A DNA stretch of 64,000 nt. Source: CBDCKN01 sp965219035. Lineage in GTDB: Bacteria; Gemmatimonadota; Gemmatimonadetes; Longimicrobiales; Gaopeijiaceae. This document shows, piece by piece, positions 52,956 to 61,787 of the stretch. The notes under the pieces are model-generated. The model had not been told where the DNA came from, ran no database searches, and saw nothing but the letters and a program-made list of their open reading frames with translations. The stretch's first letter is position 1. Every line of letters begins with the position of its first letter. The DNA is taken from contig CBDCMR010000004.1 in the NCBI GenBank assembly GCA_965219035.1, positions 1,488,001 to 1,552,000 on the forward strand, written 5' to 3'. A program made the position numbers and the translations under genes.

Positions 52956-54233
52956 CTACGCTTCGATGATCGCGAGGCCGAGTCGCTCCTGGAGGGCTTC
53001 GGGTATACGCACCGAGCCGTCGGCCTGCTGGTATGTTTCCAGGAGGGCCACGATGAGTCTCGGAAGAGCCAGGGCCGAACCGTTGAGCGTGTGTACGAAC
53101 TCGGGCTTTTCCCCGGCCGCCGGACGGTAGCGGAGGTTGGCCCTCCGGGCCTGATAGTCGGTGCAAGTGCTGCAGCTCGACACCTCGAGCCACTGTGCGA
53201 CGCCAGGCGCCCAAACCTCCAGGTCGTAGGTCATCCCGGCTGAGAATCCGAGATCCCCGGTGGCCAAAGTCACAACCCGGTAATGGAGAACCAGCCGTTG
53301 AAGGATCGATTCCGCCTCGGCGGTGAGCTCCTCCAGGGCCTCCCGCCCCCGTTCCGGGGTCTCATACCGGACCAGCTCCACCTTGTCGAACTGGTGGACT
53401 CGTAGAAGGCCCCGTGTGTCCGCCCCGGCGGCCCCCGCCTCTCGGCGGAAGCAGGGGCTGTACGCGGTATACCGTACCGGAAGATCTTGGACCGACAGAA
53501 GCTCGTCACGATGCAGGTTGGTCACGGGCACTTCGGCGGTCGGGATCAACCACAGGTCGTCCCGCTCGGTCTGATACGACTCGTCGGCGAACCTGGGTAG
53601 CTGGCCCGTGCCCATGAGGGTGTCGCGGGTCACCAGATACGGGACCCGGACCTCGGTATAGCCGTTCTCCCCTGTGTGGATGTCGAGCATGTAGTCGATG
53701 AGACACCGCTGCAGCCGGGCTCCAACACCCTTGAGCACGGGAAAGCCCGAGCCGGAGATCTTGGTTCCCCTGGGCAGATCCAGGATGTCGAGGTCGCTTC
53801 CGAGCTCCCAATGGGCCTTCGGATCGAAGTCGAACTCCACGGGCGAGCCCACCACTCGGACCACCTCGTTGCACTCCACATCCCCCTCGGGCACCTCCTC
53901 CAGAGGGAGATTCGGGATCACCAGCAGGAGCTCACGAATCCGGCTCTCGACTTCGACGACCTCGTCATCGATCTCTGAGATGCGTTGACCGACATCACGC
54001 ATCTCGGTAATCATGTCGGCGGCGTCAGCACCCTCCCGCTTGAGCTCGCCGATCTTCTTCGAGGCTGCGTTCCGCTCCGCTTTGAGGTCGTTCACCTCGC
54101 TGAGACACCCCCGCCGTCTCTCGTCGAGCTCCAGAGTCTCGTCGACGGATTCCACGAGTCCCTTCGATCCTCTCCGCGCCAAGGCGGCTTTCACCACATT
54201 AGGCTCGCTCCGGATTCGCCGAATGTCGAGCAT
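52956..54233 (-). CDS. serS: Serine--tRNA ligase
   Basis: 425 residues from ATG 54233 (MLDIRRIRSEPNVVKAALARRG), the standard SerRS N-terminus; the frame upstream overlaps the neighbouring gene and is rejected. N-terminal coiled-coil arm (30-100), motif 2 FRREAGAAGADTRGLLRVHQFDKVELV, motif 3 TLNGSALALPRLIVALLETYQ. Charges tRNA-Ser. Begins 2 bases after the stop of the upstream lipoprotein gene. Confidence 0.96.
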   Translation of the reverse strand: MLDIRRIRSEPNVVKAALARRGSKGLVESVDETLELDERRRGCLSEVNDLKAERNAASKKIGELKREGADAADMITEMRDVGQRISEIDDEVVEVESRIRELLLVIPNLPLEEVPEGDVECNEVVRVVGSPVEFDFDPKAHWELGSDLDILDLPRGTKISGSGFPVLKGVGARLQRCLIDYMLDIHTGENGYTEVRVPYLVTRDTLMGTGQLPRFADESYQTERDDLWLIPTAEVPVTNLHRDELLSVQDLPVRYTAYSPCFRREAGAAGADTRGLLRVHQFDKVELVRYETPERGREALEELTAEAESILQRLVLHYRVVTLATGDLGFSAGMTYDLEVWAPGVAQWLEVSSCSTCTDYQARRANLRYRPAAGEKPEFVHTLNGSALALPRLIVALLETYQQADGSVRIPEALQERLGLAIIEA

Positions 54234-54234
54234 G

Positions 54235-54819
54235 TCAGCCTTCGTCCGGAGGGATGAGGTCCCGGTCGCTGCAATTGGGATTCGCGTCGTAGACGAACCG
54301 TAACGTGCCCAACGGCACATCGATCTCCAGAGCCTCCATCTTGGCGTAGAAGACGCAAATGAACCCGAACCGATCCGAGCCCACGTTCGTTCGGATCACG
54401 TAAACCGAGCCTAACGCCAGGGGGACGGCCTCGTCTTTCGTGTAGGCGGTCGTATCGGCCGGAGCCTCGCGCACGTCGTCGAAGCTCAGGCCGGGAAGCT
54501 CGATGATCCTGGCCTCGCCAGGGATTCCGAGGACTTCCGGAAGCAGGAAGACCAGCTGGTCGTCCTGCGTGTCGAGAATGACGTCCCAGAGACCTGTAGA
54601 CCTCGGCGACTCGACGATCCGTGCAACCCTGCCGTGGAAGTCGAACGCCGACGGGAGGTTCAGCTCGGGGCGGGCGAGAGAGTAGAGCAGCGCCGTGTCG
54701 GGGGCCTGGGTCCACCCGATGTCGAAGGGGTTGCTCCCTCCACATGCGGCCAGCCCGAAACTCACAGCGATCGCAGCGACGCCGACAGTCGCAAATCTAG
54801 GGAGGATGTACCTGTTCAC
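54235..54819 (-). CDS. Hypothetical lipoprotein
   Basis: 194 residues from GTG 54819 (VNRYILPRFATVGVAAIAVSF). Lipobox FGLAACGG, so lipid attachment at the Cys near residue 26. The mature part is beta-rich (LPSAFDFHGRVARIVES, WDVILDTQDDQLVFLLPEVLGIPG) with a late GFICVFYAKMEALEIDVPLGTLRFVYDANPNC; unrecognised. Located just before serS and divergent from the receiver gene. Confidence 0.75.
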   Translation of the reverse strand: MNRYILPRFATVGVAAIAVSFGLAACGGSNPFDIGWTQAPDTALLYSLARPELNLPSAFDFHGRVARIVESPRSTGLWDVILDTQDDQLVFLLPEVLGIPGEARIIELPGLSFDDVREAPADTTAYTKDEAVPLALGSVYVIRTNVGSDRFGFICVFYAKMEALEIDVPLGTLRFVYDANPNCSDRDLIPPDEG

Positions 54820-54967
54820 ATGCAATTTTGGGTTGAAATTGAGGCCCAAGGCTACCCGAAGTGACTCGAGGGCGTCAACCCTGCAAGTACCTGACGTTCC
54901 TTGACTTCTACACCATTTAGCGGGTAGGTTCCCGCCCCGAGATCGCCTCAGGGAGGAGCCGAAATCG

Positions 54968-55369
54968 ATGCCGAAGGCTGCTAAATCCGCTGCCCGACGC
55001 GGGCACATCCTGGTGGCCGATGACGAGCCCCATATTCGGCGTATCCTGCAGACACTTCTCGAGACAGCCGCCTTCCACGTTGACACCCAGCCCGACGGCA
55101 CGGCGGCCATCAAGGCTCTCGAGGGTGATGCGCGCTACGACCTGATCCTCCTGGACATCATGATGCCCGGGGCCACCGGCCTGGAGGTACTCAGCCACCT
55201 CCGCGAGCTTGAGCATCGTAAGTCCACACCCGTTGTCATTCTCACGGCCAAGGGACAGGATGCGGACCGCGAGCAGGCGTTCTCCCTGGGAGCGAACGAC
55301 TTCCTCACCAAGCCCTTCAGCCCCAAGAAGCTCCTTGCCCGAATCAACGAGATCCTCCAGGGATCCTGA
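54968..55369 (+). CDS. Single-domain response regulator (CheY-like receiver)
   Basis: 133 residues, receiver only. Acidic pair D18, D19 (VADDEPHIRR), phospho-acceptor D63 (LILLDIMMPG), T93 (VILTAKG) and K115 (FLTKPFSPKKLL). A GGGAGGAG ribosome binding site precedes the ATG. No output domain, so it must act by protein contact. The following sugar nucleotide gene overlaps it if TTG 55335 is the start. Confidence 0.92.
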   Translation: MPKAAKSAARRGHILVADDEPHIRRILQTLLETAAFHVDTQPDGTAAIKALEGDARYDLILLDIMMPGATGLEVLSHLRELEHRKSTPVVILTAKGQDADREQAFSLGANDFLTKPFSPKKLLARINEILQGS

Positions 55370-56507
55370 CCCCCACCTCTACATCACGATTCTGGCGGGA
55401 GGAGTCGGAAGTCGATTCTGGCCCGCAAGCACTCCCGCGAGGCCTAAACAACTACTCCCACTCGCCTCGTCCGAGCCCCTCATCGTCAACACCCTCGCGA
55501 GGGCCCGACGGGTCGTATCCGATGACAGGATCCGCATCCTGACTAGCGCGAAGCTCGCACGAGCCCTAAAGGAAGTTCTGCCCGACCTGAGCGACGACGG
55601 GCTGATGATCGAGCCGCAGACCCGAGGCACGGCACCGGTGCTGGCATGGGCGGCCTGGGAGATGGCCAGGCACGATCCCCAGGCCGTCTTGATCTCCCTA
55701 CACGCCGATCACATGATCCGGCCGGAGTCCAGCTTCGTAGATCTGATGCACGCCGCGGCAGCCCTGGCAGGCCGAGAGAACCTGCTCTTCACGGTGGCGG
55801 TCCCCCCGACTCGCCCGGAGACGGGATACGGGTATATCGAGCCGGGCGAAACCATCGAGGCCTCCGACGGGATCCGCGCCTTCCGCGTGGCGTCTTTCCA
55901 GGAAAAACCGGACCAGGAGACGGCGGAGTCGTATGTGGCGGCCGGCCATCTATGGAACAGTGGTATCTTCCTGTGGAGAGCCTCGACCTTCCTGAAGGAG
56001 TTGGAGGCCGTCGCACCGGAGATCGCCGATCTCCTTCCTCTCCTGGAGGAGGACAGGGTCCACGATTTCTTCGCCCGGGCTCCGGTCATGACCGTCGACG
56101 TGGCGGTGCTCGAGCGGAGCGGGCGGGTGGCATCCGTCGCCGCGACATTCGAGTGGGATGACGTAGGTAGCTGGGAGGCGCTGATGCGCAGCCAGGAACC
56201 CGACGAAAAGGGCAACGTGATCATTGGGAGCGGGCACATGGTCGAGAGCTCGGGGAACGTGGTCTACTCCCCCGAGGGCACCGTGGTGGCCTACGGAGTG
56301 GAGGATCTCGTTATCGTCCAATCCGGGGAGGTGACCCTGGTGACGCGTAGAGAGCTCGCACCCACCCTGAAGGACCTCCTGGACCAGCTTCCCCCGGAGC
56401 TCCGGGGGGGAGCAAGCCTTGCGGATGGAGGAGGCCTTGCCGGGGGAGCCCTCTCGGACGAGGCCGGCCTGCCGGACGAGATCCGCCCCCCGGAGGAAGC
56501 CGGCTGA
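55335..56507 (+). CDS. Mannose-1-phosphate guanylyltransferase-type sugar nucleotidyltransferase
   Basis: About 390 residues. There is no ATG or GTG between the receiver gene and the conserved ITILAGGVGSRFWPAS motif; TTG at 55335, inside the receiver gene, is the only conventional-type start. Signature GGVGSRFWPASTPARPKQLLPL, then LHADHMIRPESSFVDLM and TGYGYIEPGE, VASFQEKPD, NSGIFLWRASTFLKELE, TFEWDDVGSWEAL. Makes GDP-mannose from mannose-1-P and GTP (the closely related ADP/other NDP use cannot be excluded). The last 40 residues are a Gly/Pro/Glu-rich tail. ATG/TGA overlap with the next gene. Confidence 0.85.
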   Translation: MPESTRSSRDPDPHLYITILAGGVGSRFWPASTPARPKQLLPLASSEPLIVNTLARARRVVSDDRIRILTSAKLARALKEVLPDLSDDGLMIEPQTRGTAPVLAWAAWEMARHDPQAVLISLHADHMIRPESSFVDLMHAAAALAGRENLLFTVAVPPTRPETGYGYIEPGETIEASDGIRAFRVASFQEKPDQETAESYVAAGHLWNSGIFLWRASTFLKELEAVAPEIADLLPLLEEDRVHDFFARAPVMTVDVAVLERSGRVASVAATFEWDDVGSWEALMRSQEPDEKGNVIIGSGHMVESSGNVVYSPEGTVVAYGVEDLVIVQSGEVTLVTRRELAPTLKDLLDQLPPELRGGASLADGGGLAGGALSDEAGLPDEIRPPEEAG

Positions 56508-57715
56508 TGAGTCTCTACCTCTTCGACGATGCGCGTGCCCGGAGTTGGACGCCGTTCGCCACCACCAGACCCACGGGAGAGCTCCTCTTCGGCTGCCTCC
56601 TCCTGCGCGAGCGAGCGGAAAGATTCTGGGGCAGGCGATGCGCTGGGCAGCTGGTGGATCCGGCTCTCACCGGATTCGACGAGGTCGGTTCCCCACCGGT
56701 CCTCGATGCTGCCGCCGCAGGCGACGAGCCGCTGATCTTTTTCTCGAGTCGAGCGGTTCCTGACCTCGACTCCACCCCTCCCACCGACGCCCCGGCCAGG
56801 TTGGTCATCAACGGCCAGACCGTGGGGTGGATGGTTCCACCCGACTACGTTTCGCTCGGAGAGAGCGACTTTCTCGACCCTGAGTCTTCGACGCTGGAAG
56901 CGCCTCTTGTGGAGGTACGGGGACAAGTTCTCGGAGAGCCCTGGGAGCTGATGGCCGGGAACGGCGGGCAGATCCGTCAGGACATCCCCGCCATCTTCCC
57001 CGAAAGCCGCTTCACGCTACCCGAGGGCGTTCACTGCTCGGGAGCCGAGCGGATCTCGGTGGGTTCCGACGTGAGGCTCGAGGCCGGCGTACATCTGGAC
57101 GCCACAGACGGACCGATCCGTCTCTCTGACGACGTCCACGTGCTGGCTTTCACGCGACTAGCCGGTCCCGCCTTCGTGGGCCCCGGGACTCAGATGCTCG
57201 GCGGGGCCTTCCAGAACGTCAGCATCGGCCCGGTCTGCAAGGTCCGCGGAGAAGTGGCCAGCTCCGTGGTGCTGGGATACTCCAACAAGGCCCACGACGG
57301 GTATCTGGGTCACTCCTATGTGGGAAAGTGGGTGAACCTGGGCGCCTTCACCACCAACAGCGACCTCAAGAACAACTACAGTACCGTGCGGGTGCCTACC
57401 GCCGGGGGCCTGGTGGACACAGGCCTCATGAAGGTCGGTTGTCTGATCGGAGATCACGCCAAGACCGGGATCGGCACGCTTCTCTCCACCGGCAGCGTCG
57501 TAGGTACCGGCAGCAACCTGTTCGGTGGACTCATGTCCCCCAGGTACGTACCCCCCTTCACCTGGGGGTCGGGCGACATGCTCGAAGAGTACGATCTCGA
57601 CCGCTTCCTCGAGGTGGTTGAGCGGACCATGGGTCGCCGAGATATGCCTCTTGCCGAAGGAGCCCGTACCCTCTTGATAAACGCGTGGGAGAGAACACGG
57701 TCGGATCGCTCGTGA
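56507..57715 (+). CDS. Alternative GlmU-like UDP-GlcNAc diphosphorylase/acetyltransferase
   Basis: 402 residues. N-terminal half (LFDDARARSWTPFATTRPTGELLFGCLLLRERAERFWG in part) and a left-handed beta-helix (about 190-370: SIGPVCKVRGEVASSVVLGYSNKAHDGYLGHSYVGKWVNLGAFTTNSDLKNNYSTVRV in part) correspond to the Bacteroidota-type GlmU substitute (TIGR03991 family), which replaces the usual GlmU in lineages without it. Likely makes UDP-GlcNAc for MurA. Follows the mannose nucleotide gene with a one-base overlap. No classical glmU is in view. Confidence 0.82.
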   Translation: MSLYLFDDARARSWTPFATTRPTGELLFGCLLLRERAERFWGRRCAGQLVDPALTGFDEVGSPPVLDAAAAGDEPLIFFSSRAVPDLDSTPPTDAPARLVINGQTVGWMVPPDYVSLGESDFLDPESSTLEAPLVEVRGQVLGEPWELMAGNGGQIRQDIPAIFPESRFTLPEGVHCSGAERISVGSDVRLEAGVHLDATDGPIRLSDDVHVLAFTRLAGPAFVGPGTQMLGGAFQNVSIGPVCKVRGEVASSVVLGYSNKAHDGYLGHSYVGKWVNLGAFTTNSDLKNNYSTVRVPTAGGLVDTGLMKVGCLIGDHAKTGIGTLLSTGSVVGTGSNLFGGLMSPRYVPPFTWGSGDMLEEYDLDRFLEVVERTMGRRDMPLAEGARTLLINAWERTRSDRS

Positions 57716-57731
57716 AGCTCGCTCGGGCTGG

Positions 57732-58071
57732 AAGGCTGTTGAAGAAGTACAGTGGGTCGCGCACAGGGCGCTTGCGCGCGTTCAGGCAAGGAACGACGAC
57801 GAGTCGTAGCCGAGCTACGGCGAGGAGGAGAGACGCAGCATCAACCGCTCAACCGCCCTGTGCCCAACAGAATAATTGGTATGAATTTACGAGTTCGTGG
57901 GTTGCGGTGGCACGGCCCCGACCACGCTTCGCGCGGTGCCCCCGTCGTTGGAGCTCCTAACCGTAGCGATGGCTATGGCGTCGTCGCTCCGACCCACGCT
58001 ATCGCGCGGGTACCCCGGATCTAGGGCCGTGGCATCCGCAACGCGACCCGCTGTACTTCTTCAACAGCCTT
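57732..58071 (-). repeat. Family B element, 340 bp, with paired hairpins
   Basis: Left end AAGGCTGTTGAAGAAGTACAG; right end is its inverted copy, ending AGCCTT followed by CTAG (58072-58075). The TIR is about 28 bp with one mismatch (GGGTCGCG continues on both sides). In inverted orientation it has the GAA-loop hairpin at 57921-57937 and the GATA-loop hairpin at 57992-58011, with CGACGACG nearby, as in 21339-21548. It also has CACAGGGCG (57762-57770) opposite CGCCCTGTG (57863-57871). Non-coding; begins 16 bases past the GlmU-like stop. Confidence 0.85.
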
Positions 58072-58133
58072 CTAGTGCGCCCGAACATGAGTACGGTTAC
58101 GCACCGAGAGGGCCGAAGCGCACGATCCGGGGC

Positions 58134-58155
58134 ACCCGCGCCGAAATGCATGGGT
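58134..58155 (+). repeat. Degenerate copy of the family hairpin before the YycJ-like gene
   Basis: GATCCGGGGCACCCGCGCC then GAAATGCATGGGTC resembles the 21390-21421 arm, but two of the inner pairs are now mismatched. It lies between the family B element and the next gene, just before its start, and is probably a decayed remnant. Confidence 0.5.
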
Positions 58156-58168
58156 CAGATGCGGGCTC

Positions 58169-58990
58169 GTGAGGGTCTGCGTCCTCGGAACCGGGAGCGG
58201 CGGCAACGCGACGTTGGTGGAAGCGGGTGAGACCCGTGTGTTGGTCGACGCCGGCTTCAGCGGACGTGACCTGGAGCGACGCCTCTCCCAGGTCGGTCTG
58301 CCCCCTGAGGCCATCGACGCCATCGTCATCAGCCACGACCACGGTGATCATACCAGGGGCGCCGGTGTGTTCAGCCGCCGGCACGGGACGCCTGTCTACC
58401 TTACCGAGCGCACGCTGGCTGCCTGCTCACGGGTCTTCCGTGGGACAGAGCCAACCGTCAACTACCGTGCGGGACGGCACTTCGAGGTCGGATCCATCCG
58501 TGTCGAGCCGTTCCTGACGGTTCACGATGCGGCGGATCCGGTGGCGGTGGCCCTAGTCGACGCGACGACGGAGACCCGGGTCGGTGTAGCCACTGACCTG
58601 GGGAGGCCGAACGCCCAGATCCGCCTGGCGCTGTCCGGCGCTGACTTCCTGATCCTTGAGGCCAATCACGACGAGGAGCTGCTCCGGACGGGACCCTATC
58701 CTTGGGCAGTCCAGCAGCGCATCGCCTCGAGCCACGGGCATCTCTCGAACCACGCCGCCGCACGGTTCGCTTGCGAGCTGCTCCATCCGAGGCTCGCCGG
58801 CGTACTCCTGGCTCACCTCTCGCAGGAGTGCAATCGTCCCGAACTGGCGGAAGCCGTGGTAGGAGATGCCCTACGGGCCGCCGGTTACGAAGGCTTCCTG
58901 GGAGTGGCTCCTCAGGGACGGCCGACCGAGTTCATCGACATCGAGGAGCTGCGGCGCCGCACCGGACCCGCACAGCTGACGTTGCTTTAG
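58169..58990 (+). CDS. MBL-fold metallo-hydrolase (YycJ/WalJ-like)
   Basis: 273 residues from GTG 58169. Metal motif SHDHGDHTRG with H56, H58, D60, H61; LGTGSGGNATLVEAGETRVLVDAGFSGRDL at the N-terminus is the YycJ pattern, and SSHGHLSNHAAARFACEL carries further His ligands. Related proteins take part in DNA repair-linked nuclease activity or wall-related control; the substrate here is unknown. Hairpin remnant and family B element lie upstream. Confidence 0.88.
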   Translation: MRVCVLGTGSGGNATLVEAGETRVLVDAGFSGRDLERRLSQVGLPPEAIDAIVISHDHGDHTRGAGVFSRRHGTPVYLTERTLAACSRVFRGTEPTVNYRAGRHFEVGSIRVEPFLTVHDAADPVAVALVDATTETRVGVATDLGRPNAQIRLALSGADFLILEANHDEELLRTGPYPWAVQQRIASSHGHLSNHAAARFACELLHPRLAGVLLAHLSQECNRPELAEAVVGDALRAAGYEGFLGVAPQGRPTEFIDIEELRRRTGPAQLTLL

Positions 58991-59020
58991 GAGCCTGGCC
59001 GAGTAATGGGCGGACCTTCC

Positions 59021-59196
59021 AATGTTCCGTTGCCGAGAGCCACCAAGAGGGTCGGGGCGCCGTGGGATCAAGGCGGGACGACGCGGCGTAGCGCAAGCGG
59101 GCACCGCGCGAAGCGTGGTCGCAAGGAGTCCCAACGCCAAGCCCACGGATGCACCGTGCCCTCGACTGGCCGAGACACTTTGGCAACGGGACACTA
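59021..59196 (+). repeat. Family A element, near-identical to 8944-9127
   Basis: The right end ACTTTGGCAACGGGACACTA is intact; the left end is damaged (AATGTTCCGTTGCC, missing TAG and the AAAGTTC stretch). The interior from GAGCCACCAAGAGGGTCGGGG onwards matches 8972-9127 with only a few differences and has the GAA-loop hairpin at 59103-59119. The right-end CTA (59194-59196) is the complement of the rseP TAG stop. Confidence 0.86.
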
Positions 59197-60552
59197 GAGG
59201 CCGAAGAGCCTGAGAATGTCGTTGGAGAGTGCCCAGAGCATGATCCCCATGACGATCAGGAAGCCGACGTGGCTCCAGCGTAGGCGCTGCTCAACCGATA
59301 GCGCCTTGCCCCGCACGGCTTCAATCCCCAAGAAGACCAGATGCCCGCCGTCCAAAATCGGAATAGGCAGGAGGTTGAGGATGGCCAGATTCACCGAGAA
59401 GAGCGCCATGAACCGCAGGAACGTCTCGAGTCCCATCTGCGCCGCCTGGCCAGACGCTGCGCCGATGGTGACGATACTCCCTAAGGATCGCGGCGAGACC
59501 CCACCCGTCACCAGGTCCCGCAGGAAATCGAGAATCAGAGCGCTAATGCCAATTGTCTCGGCCCACCCGAGCCGGATCGCCTGTGCAACGGACACCGGCT
59601 GGTACGATAGCTCCGGCCGGGGCGGGTAGATGCCCACCTTCCCGACCCGGACCGTCTCGCCGGTCAGAGGATCATCATGGGTCTCCTCGTCGGGCGTGAC
59701 GTAGCGCGTCAGAGGCCGACCCCGCCGCCCAAGCGACAGCTCGGTGCGCATGCCGGGTCTGGACTCGATGACGTCCACGAAATCGTACCAGTGGGTGATC
59801 GGCACACCGTCGGCCGTCAAGACCCGGTCGCGGGCCTCGAGCCCTCCCTTGTCCGCCGGTGAGCCCGAATTGACATAGCCCACCTCCGGCTCGACCCACA
59901 GGCGGAGGGCGCGCACGAGCTGAACCCGCACATCGGGGTCGGTGCCCAGGTCGATCGAGATCGCCGAGGCAGGCTCCTCGGCGATCACCTCGAGCGGTCC
60001 GGCGGGCCCCTCCAGGATGCCGTCGCGGATGTCGCCCGAATGTTCGACTTCCCTCTCACCCACTCGAACGAGCCGAGAACCCTCTGGTAGCTCGGCGAGG
60101 GCTTCGGTTCCTTCGGGCAGGAGTCGGGCCTCCACGCGGGCGATCCGGTGCTCAGCGTTCTCGGCCAGACCCCACACGGCGTTTACGGTGAAGTAGACCG
60201 CGAATGCAAAGGCCATGTTCATGACGACGCCGGCCGAGATCACAATGGTCCTGGCCCAGATGGGCTTCCCGTCGAAGTCGCGGGACGAGGGCTTCCGGGG
60301 CTCTTTCACCGGCCCACCCTCCATACGCTCCATGACCTCGTCGTCCATCCCCCCCATCTTCACGTAGCCGCCGAGGGGGATCCAGCTCACCACGTACTCG
60401 GTCTCACCTTTCTGGAAGCCGAAGATCGTGGGGCCCAGACCGATGGAGAACCGCTGCACCGCCACGCCCACGGCCTTGGCCGCAAGGAAGTGCCCCAGCT
60501 CGTGGACAAAGATGAGGACGCCAAGTACGACAATGGTCGCCAGGATCGTCAT
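59194..60552 (-). CDS. rseP: RseP/site-2 protease, zinc metalloprotease of the inner membrane
   Basis: 452 residues. Active-site HELGH at 17-21 in the first helix (IVVLGVLIFVHELGHFLAAKA), G.Y.GG-type GGYVKMGGM after it, a PDZ segment (VGYVNSGSPADKGGLEARDRVLTADG) in the middle, and the second metal motif LPIPILDGGHLVFLGIEAVRG near the end. Cleaves anti-sigma factors and signal peptide remnants. The stop codon is inside the family A element tip. Follows dxr with a 4-base overlap. Confidence 0.96.
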   Translation of the reverse strand: MTILATIVVLGVLIFVHELGHFLAAKAVGVAVQRFSIGLGPTIFGFQKGETEYVVSWIPLGGYVKMGGMDDEVMERMEGGPVKEPRKPSSRDFDGKPIWARTIVISAGVVMNMAFAFAVYFTVNAVWGLAENAEHRIARVEARLLPEGTEALAELPEGSRLVRVGEREVEHSGDIRDGILEGPAGPLEVIAEEPASAISIDLGTDPDVRVQLVRALRLWVEPEVGYVNSGSPADKGGLEARDRVLTADGVPITHWYDFVDVIESRPGMRTELSLGRRGRPLTRYVTPDEETHDDPLTGETVRVGKVGIYPPRPELSYQPVSVAQAIRLGWAETIGISALILDFLRDLVTGGVSPRSLGSIVTIGAASGQAAQMGLETFLRFMALFSVNLAILNLLPIPILDGGHLVFLGIEAVRGKALSVEQRLRWSHVGFLIVMGIMLWALSNDILRLFGL

Positions 60553-61787
60553 TCCGTCTCCAATATCCCTCTCGTGGGCGCCTCACGCCCAGCGGTGCTC
60601 ACGCCGCTACCCGAATACGAATCACCACTGGCCATGGACCGGGACGAGGCAACGAACTCGCAAGCCGCCGCTCGGGCGGCCGCGTCTGCCTCCACTACGT
60701 CACTCACCACCTCGACGTTCCGTCGGGGCACGTGGTCCATGGCGTGGGCGACCACGTCGGCCATCTCCAGGAATCCCACTTTCTCCGTCAGAAACGAATC
60801 TACCGCTATTTCGTTTGCCGCGTTGTAGACCGCGGGGACGGTGCCCCCACGTACACCCGCTTCGACGCCGAGAGCGAAGAGCCCGAAGCGCTCGAGGTCG
60901 ACTTCCTCGAAGGTGAGGGGGGACGATCGAATCGGGTCGAACGTCCTGAGCGCGGGATCTCCGACACGCTCGGGGTGGGACAGCGCGTACAGAATAGGGA
61001 GCTCCATGGTCGGAAAGCCCAGTTGGGCCAACACCGAGCCGTCGGTGAACTCGACGAAGGAGTGGACGACGGACTGGGGATGTACAACCACGTCGATTCG
61101 GTCGTACCCCATGTCGTAGAGGAAGTGGGCCTCGATGACCTCCAGGGCCTTGTTGGCCAGAGTGGCCGAGTCAACGGTGATCTTGGCGCCCATGTTCCAG
61201 GTGGGATGGCGGAGCGCCTGGCTAGGTCTGACGCCCTCCAGCTCCTCGCGGCTGAAGCCCCGGAATGGCCCTCCCGACGCCGTGAGCACCAAACGAGCCA
61301 CCGACGACAAATCGTATCCCTCCAGGCATTGTAAGATCGCCGAGTGCTCGCTGTCGATGGGGATCAGCTCACCACCACCCTGGCGGGCGGCCTCCATGAC
61401 CAGGGCACCGCCGGCAGCCAGCGATTCCTTGTTCGCAAGGGCCAGGCGCTTGCCCGCTCGGAGGGCGGCGAGAGTAGCCTGCAGCCCCACCGAGCCGACG
61501 ATGGCGTTTACCACCACGTCGACCTCGGGATCGGTGACCAACTCCAGCACCTCCTCCGGGCCCGCTCTCCAATCTGCGGGTGGGAGATTCGCCCTGTCCG
61601 TGAGAGCTTCCGGATCGGCGAGCACGGCCAGCGGAACCTCGTGCTCGGCGACCTGGGCAGCGAGCCGGGCGACCGATCGATGGGCGCACAGAGCCACAAC
61701 ACGGAAGCGGTCCGGGTGGCGCTCAACCACCGAAAGGGTGGCGCGACCGATGGAGCCCGTCGACCCCAGGATGACGACGCGTATCAC
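60549..61787 (-). CDS. dxr: 1-deoxy-D-xylulose 5-phosphate reductoisomerase
   Basis: 412 residues. NADPH-dependent second step of the MEP isoprenoid route. GSTGSIG at 8-14, ANKESLAAGG near 117-126, then IDSEHSAILQCL with metal-binding Asp/Glu, LTASGGPFRGFS and PTWNMGAKITVDSATLANKALEVIEAHFLYDM. The C-terminus has an extra Ser/Ala-rich tail (about 20 residues). Supplies precursors for UppS next door. Confidence 0.96.
   Translation of the reverse strand: MIRVVILGSTGSIGRATLSVVERHPDRFRVVALCAHRSVARLAAQVAEHEVPLAVLADPEALTDRANLPPADWRAGPEEVLELVTDPEVDVVVNAIVGSVGLQATLAALRAGKRLALANKESLAAGGALVMEAARQGGGELIPIDSEHSAILQCLEGYDLSSVARLVLTASGGPFRGFSREELEGVRPSQALRHPTWNMGAKITVDSATLANKALEVIEAHFLYDMGYDRIDVVVHPQSVVHSFVEFTDGSVLAQLGFPTMELPILYALSHPERVGDPALRTFDPIRSSPLTFEEVDLERFGLFALGVEAGVRGGTVPAVYNAANEIAVDSFLTEKVGFLEMADVVAHAMDHVPRRNVEVVSDVVEADAAARAAACEFVASSRSMASGDSYSGSGVSTAGREAPTRGILETE

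Noticed and set aside
58076..58168. Extra small gene between the family B element and the YycJ-like gene
   Set aside because: Short open frames exist but the sequence is explained by a decayed hairpin repeat.
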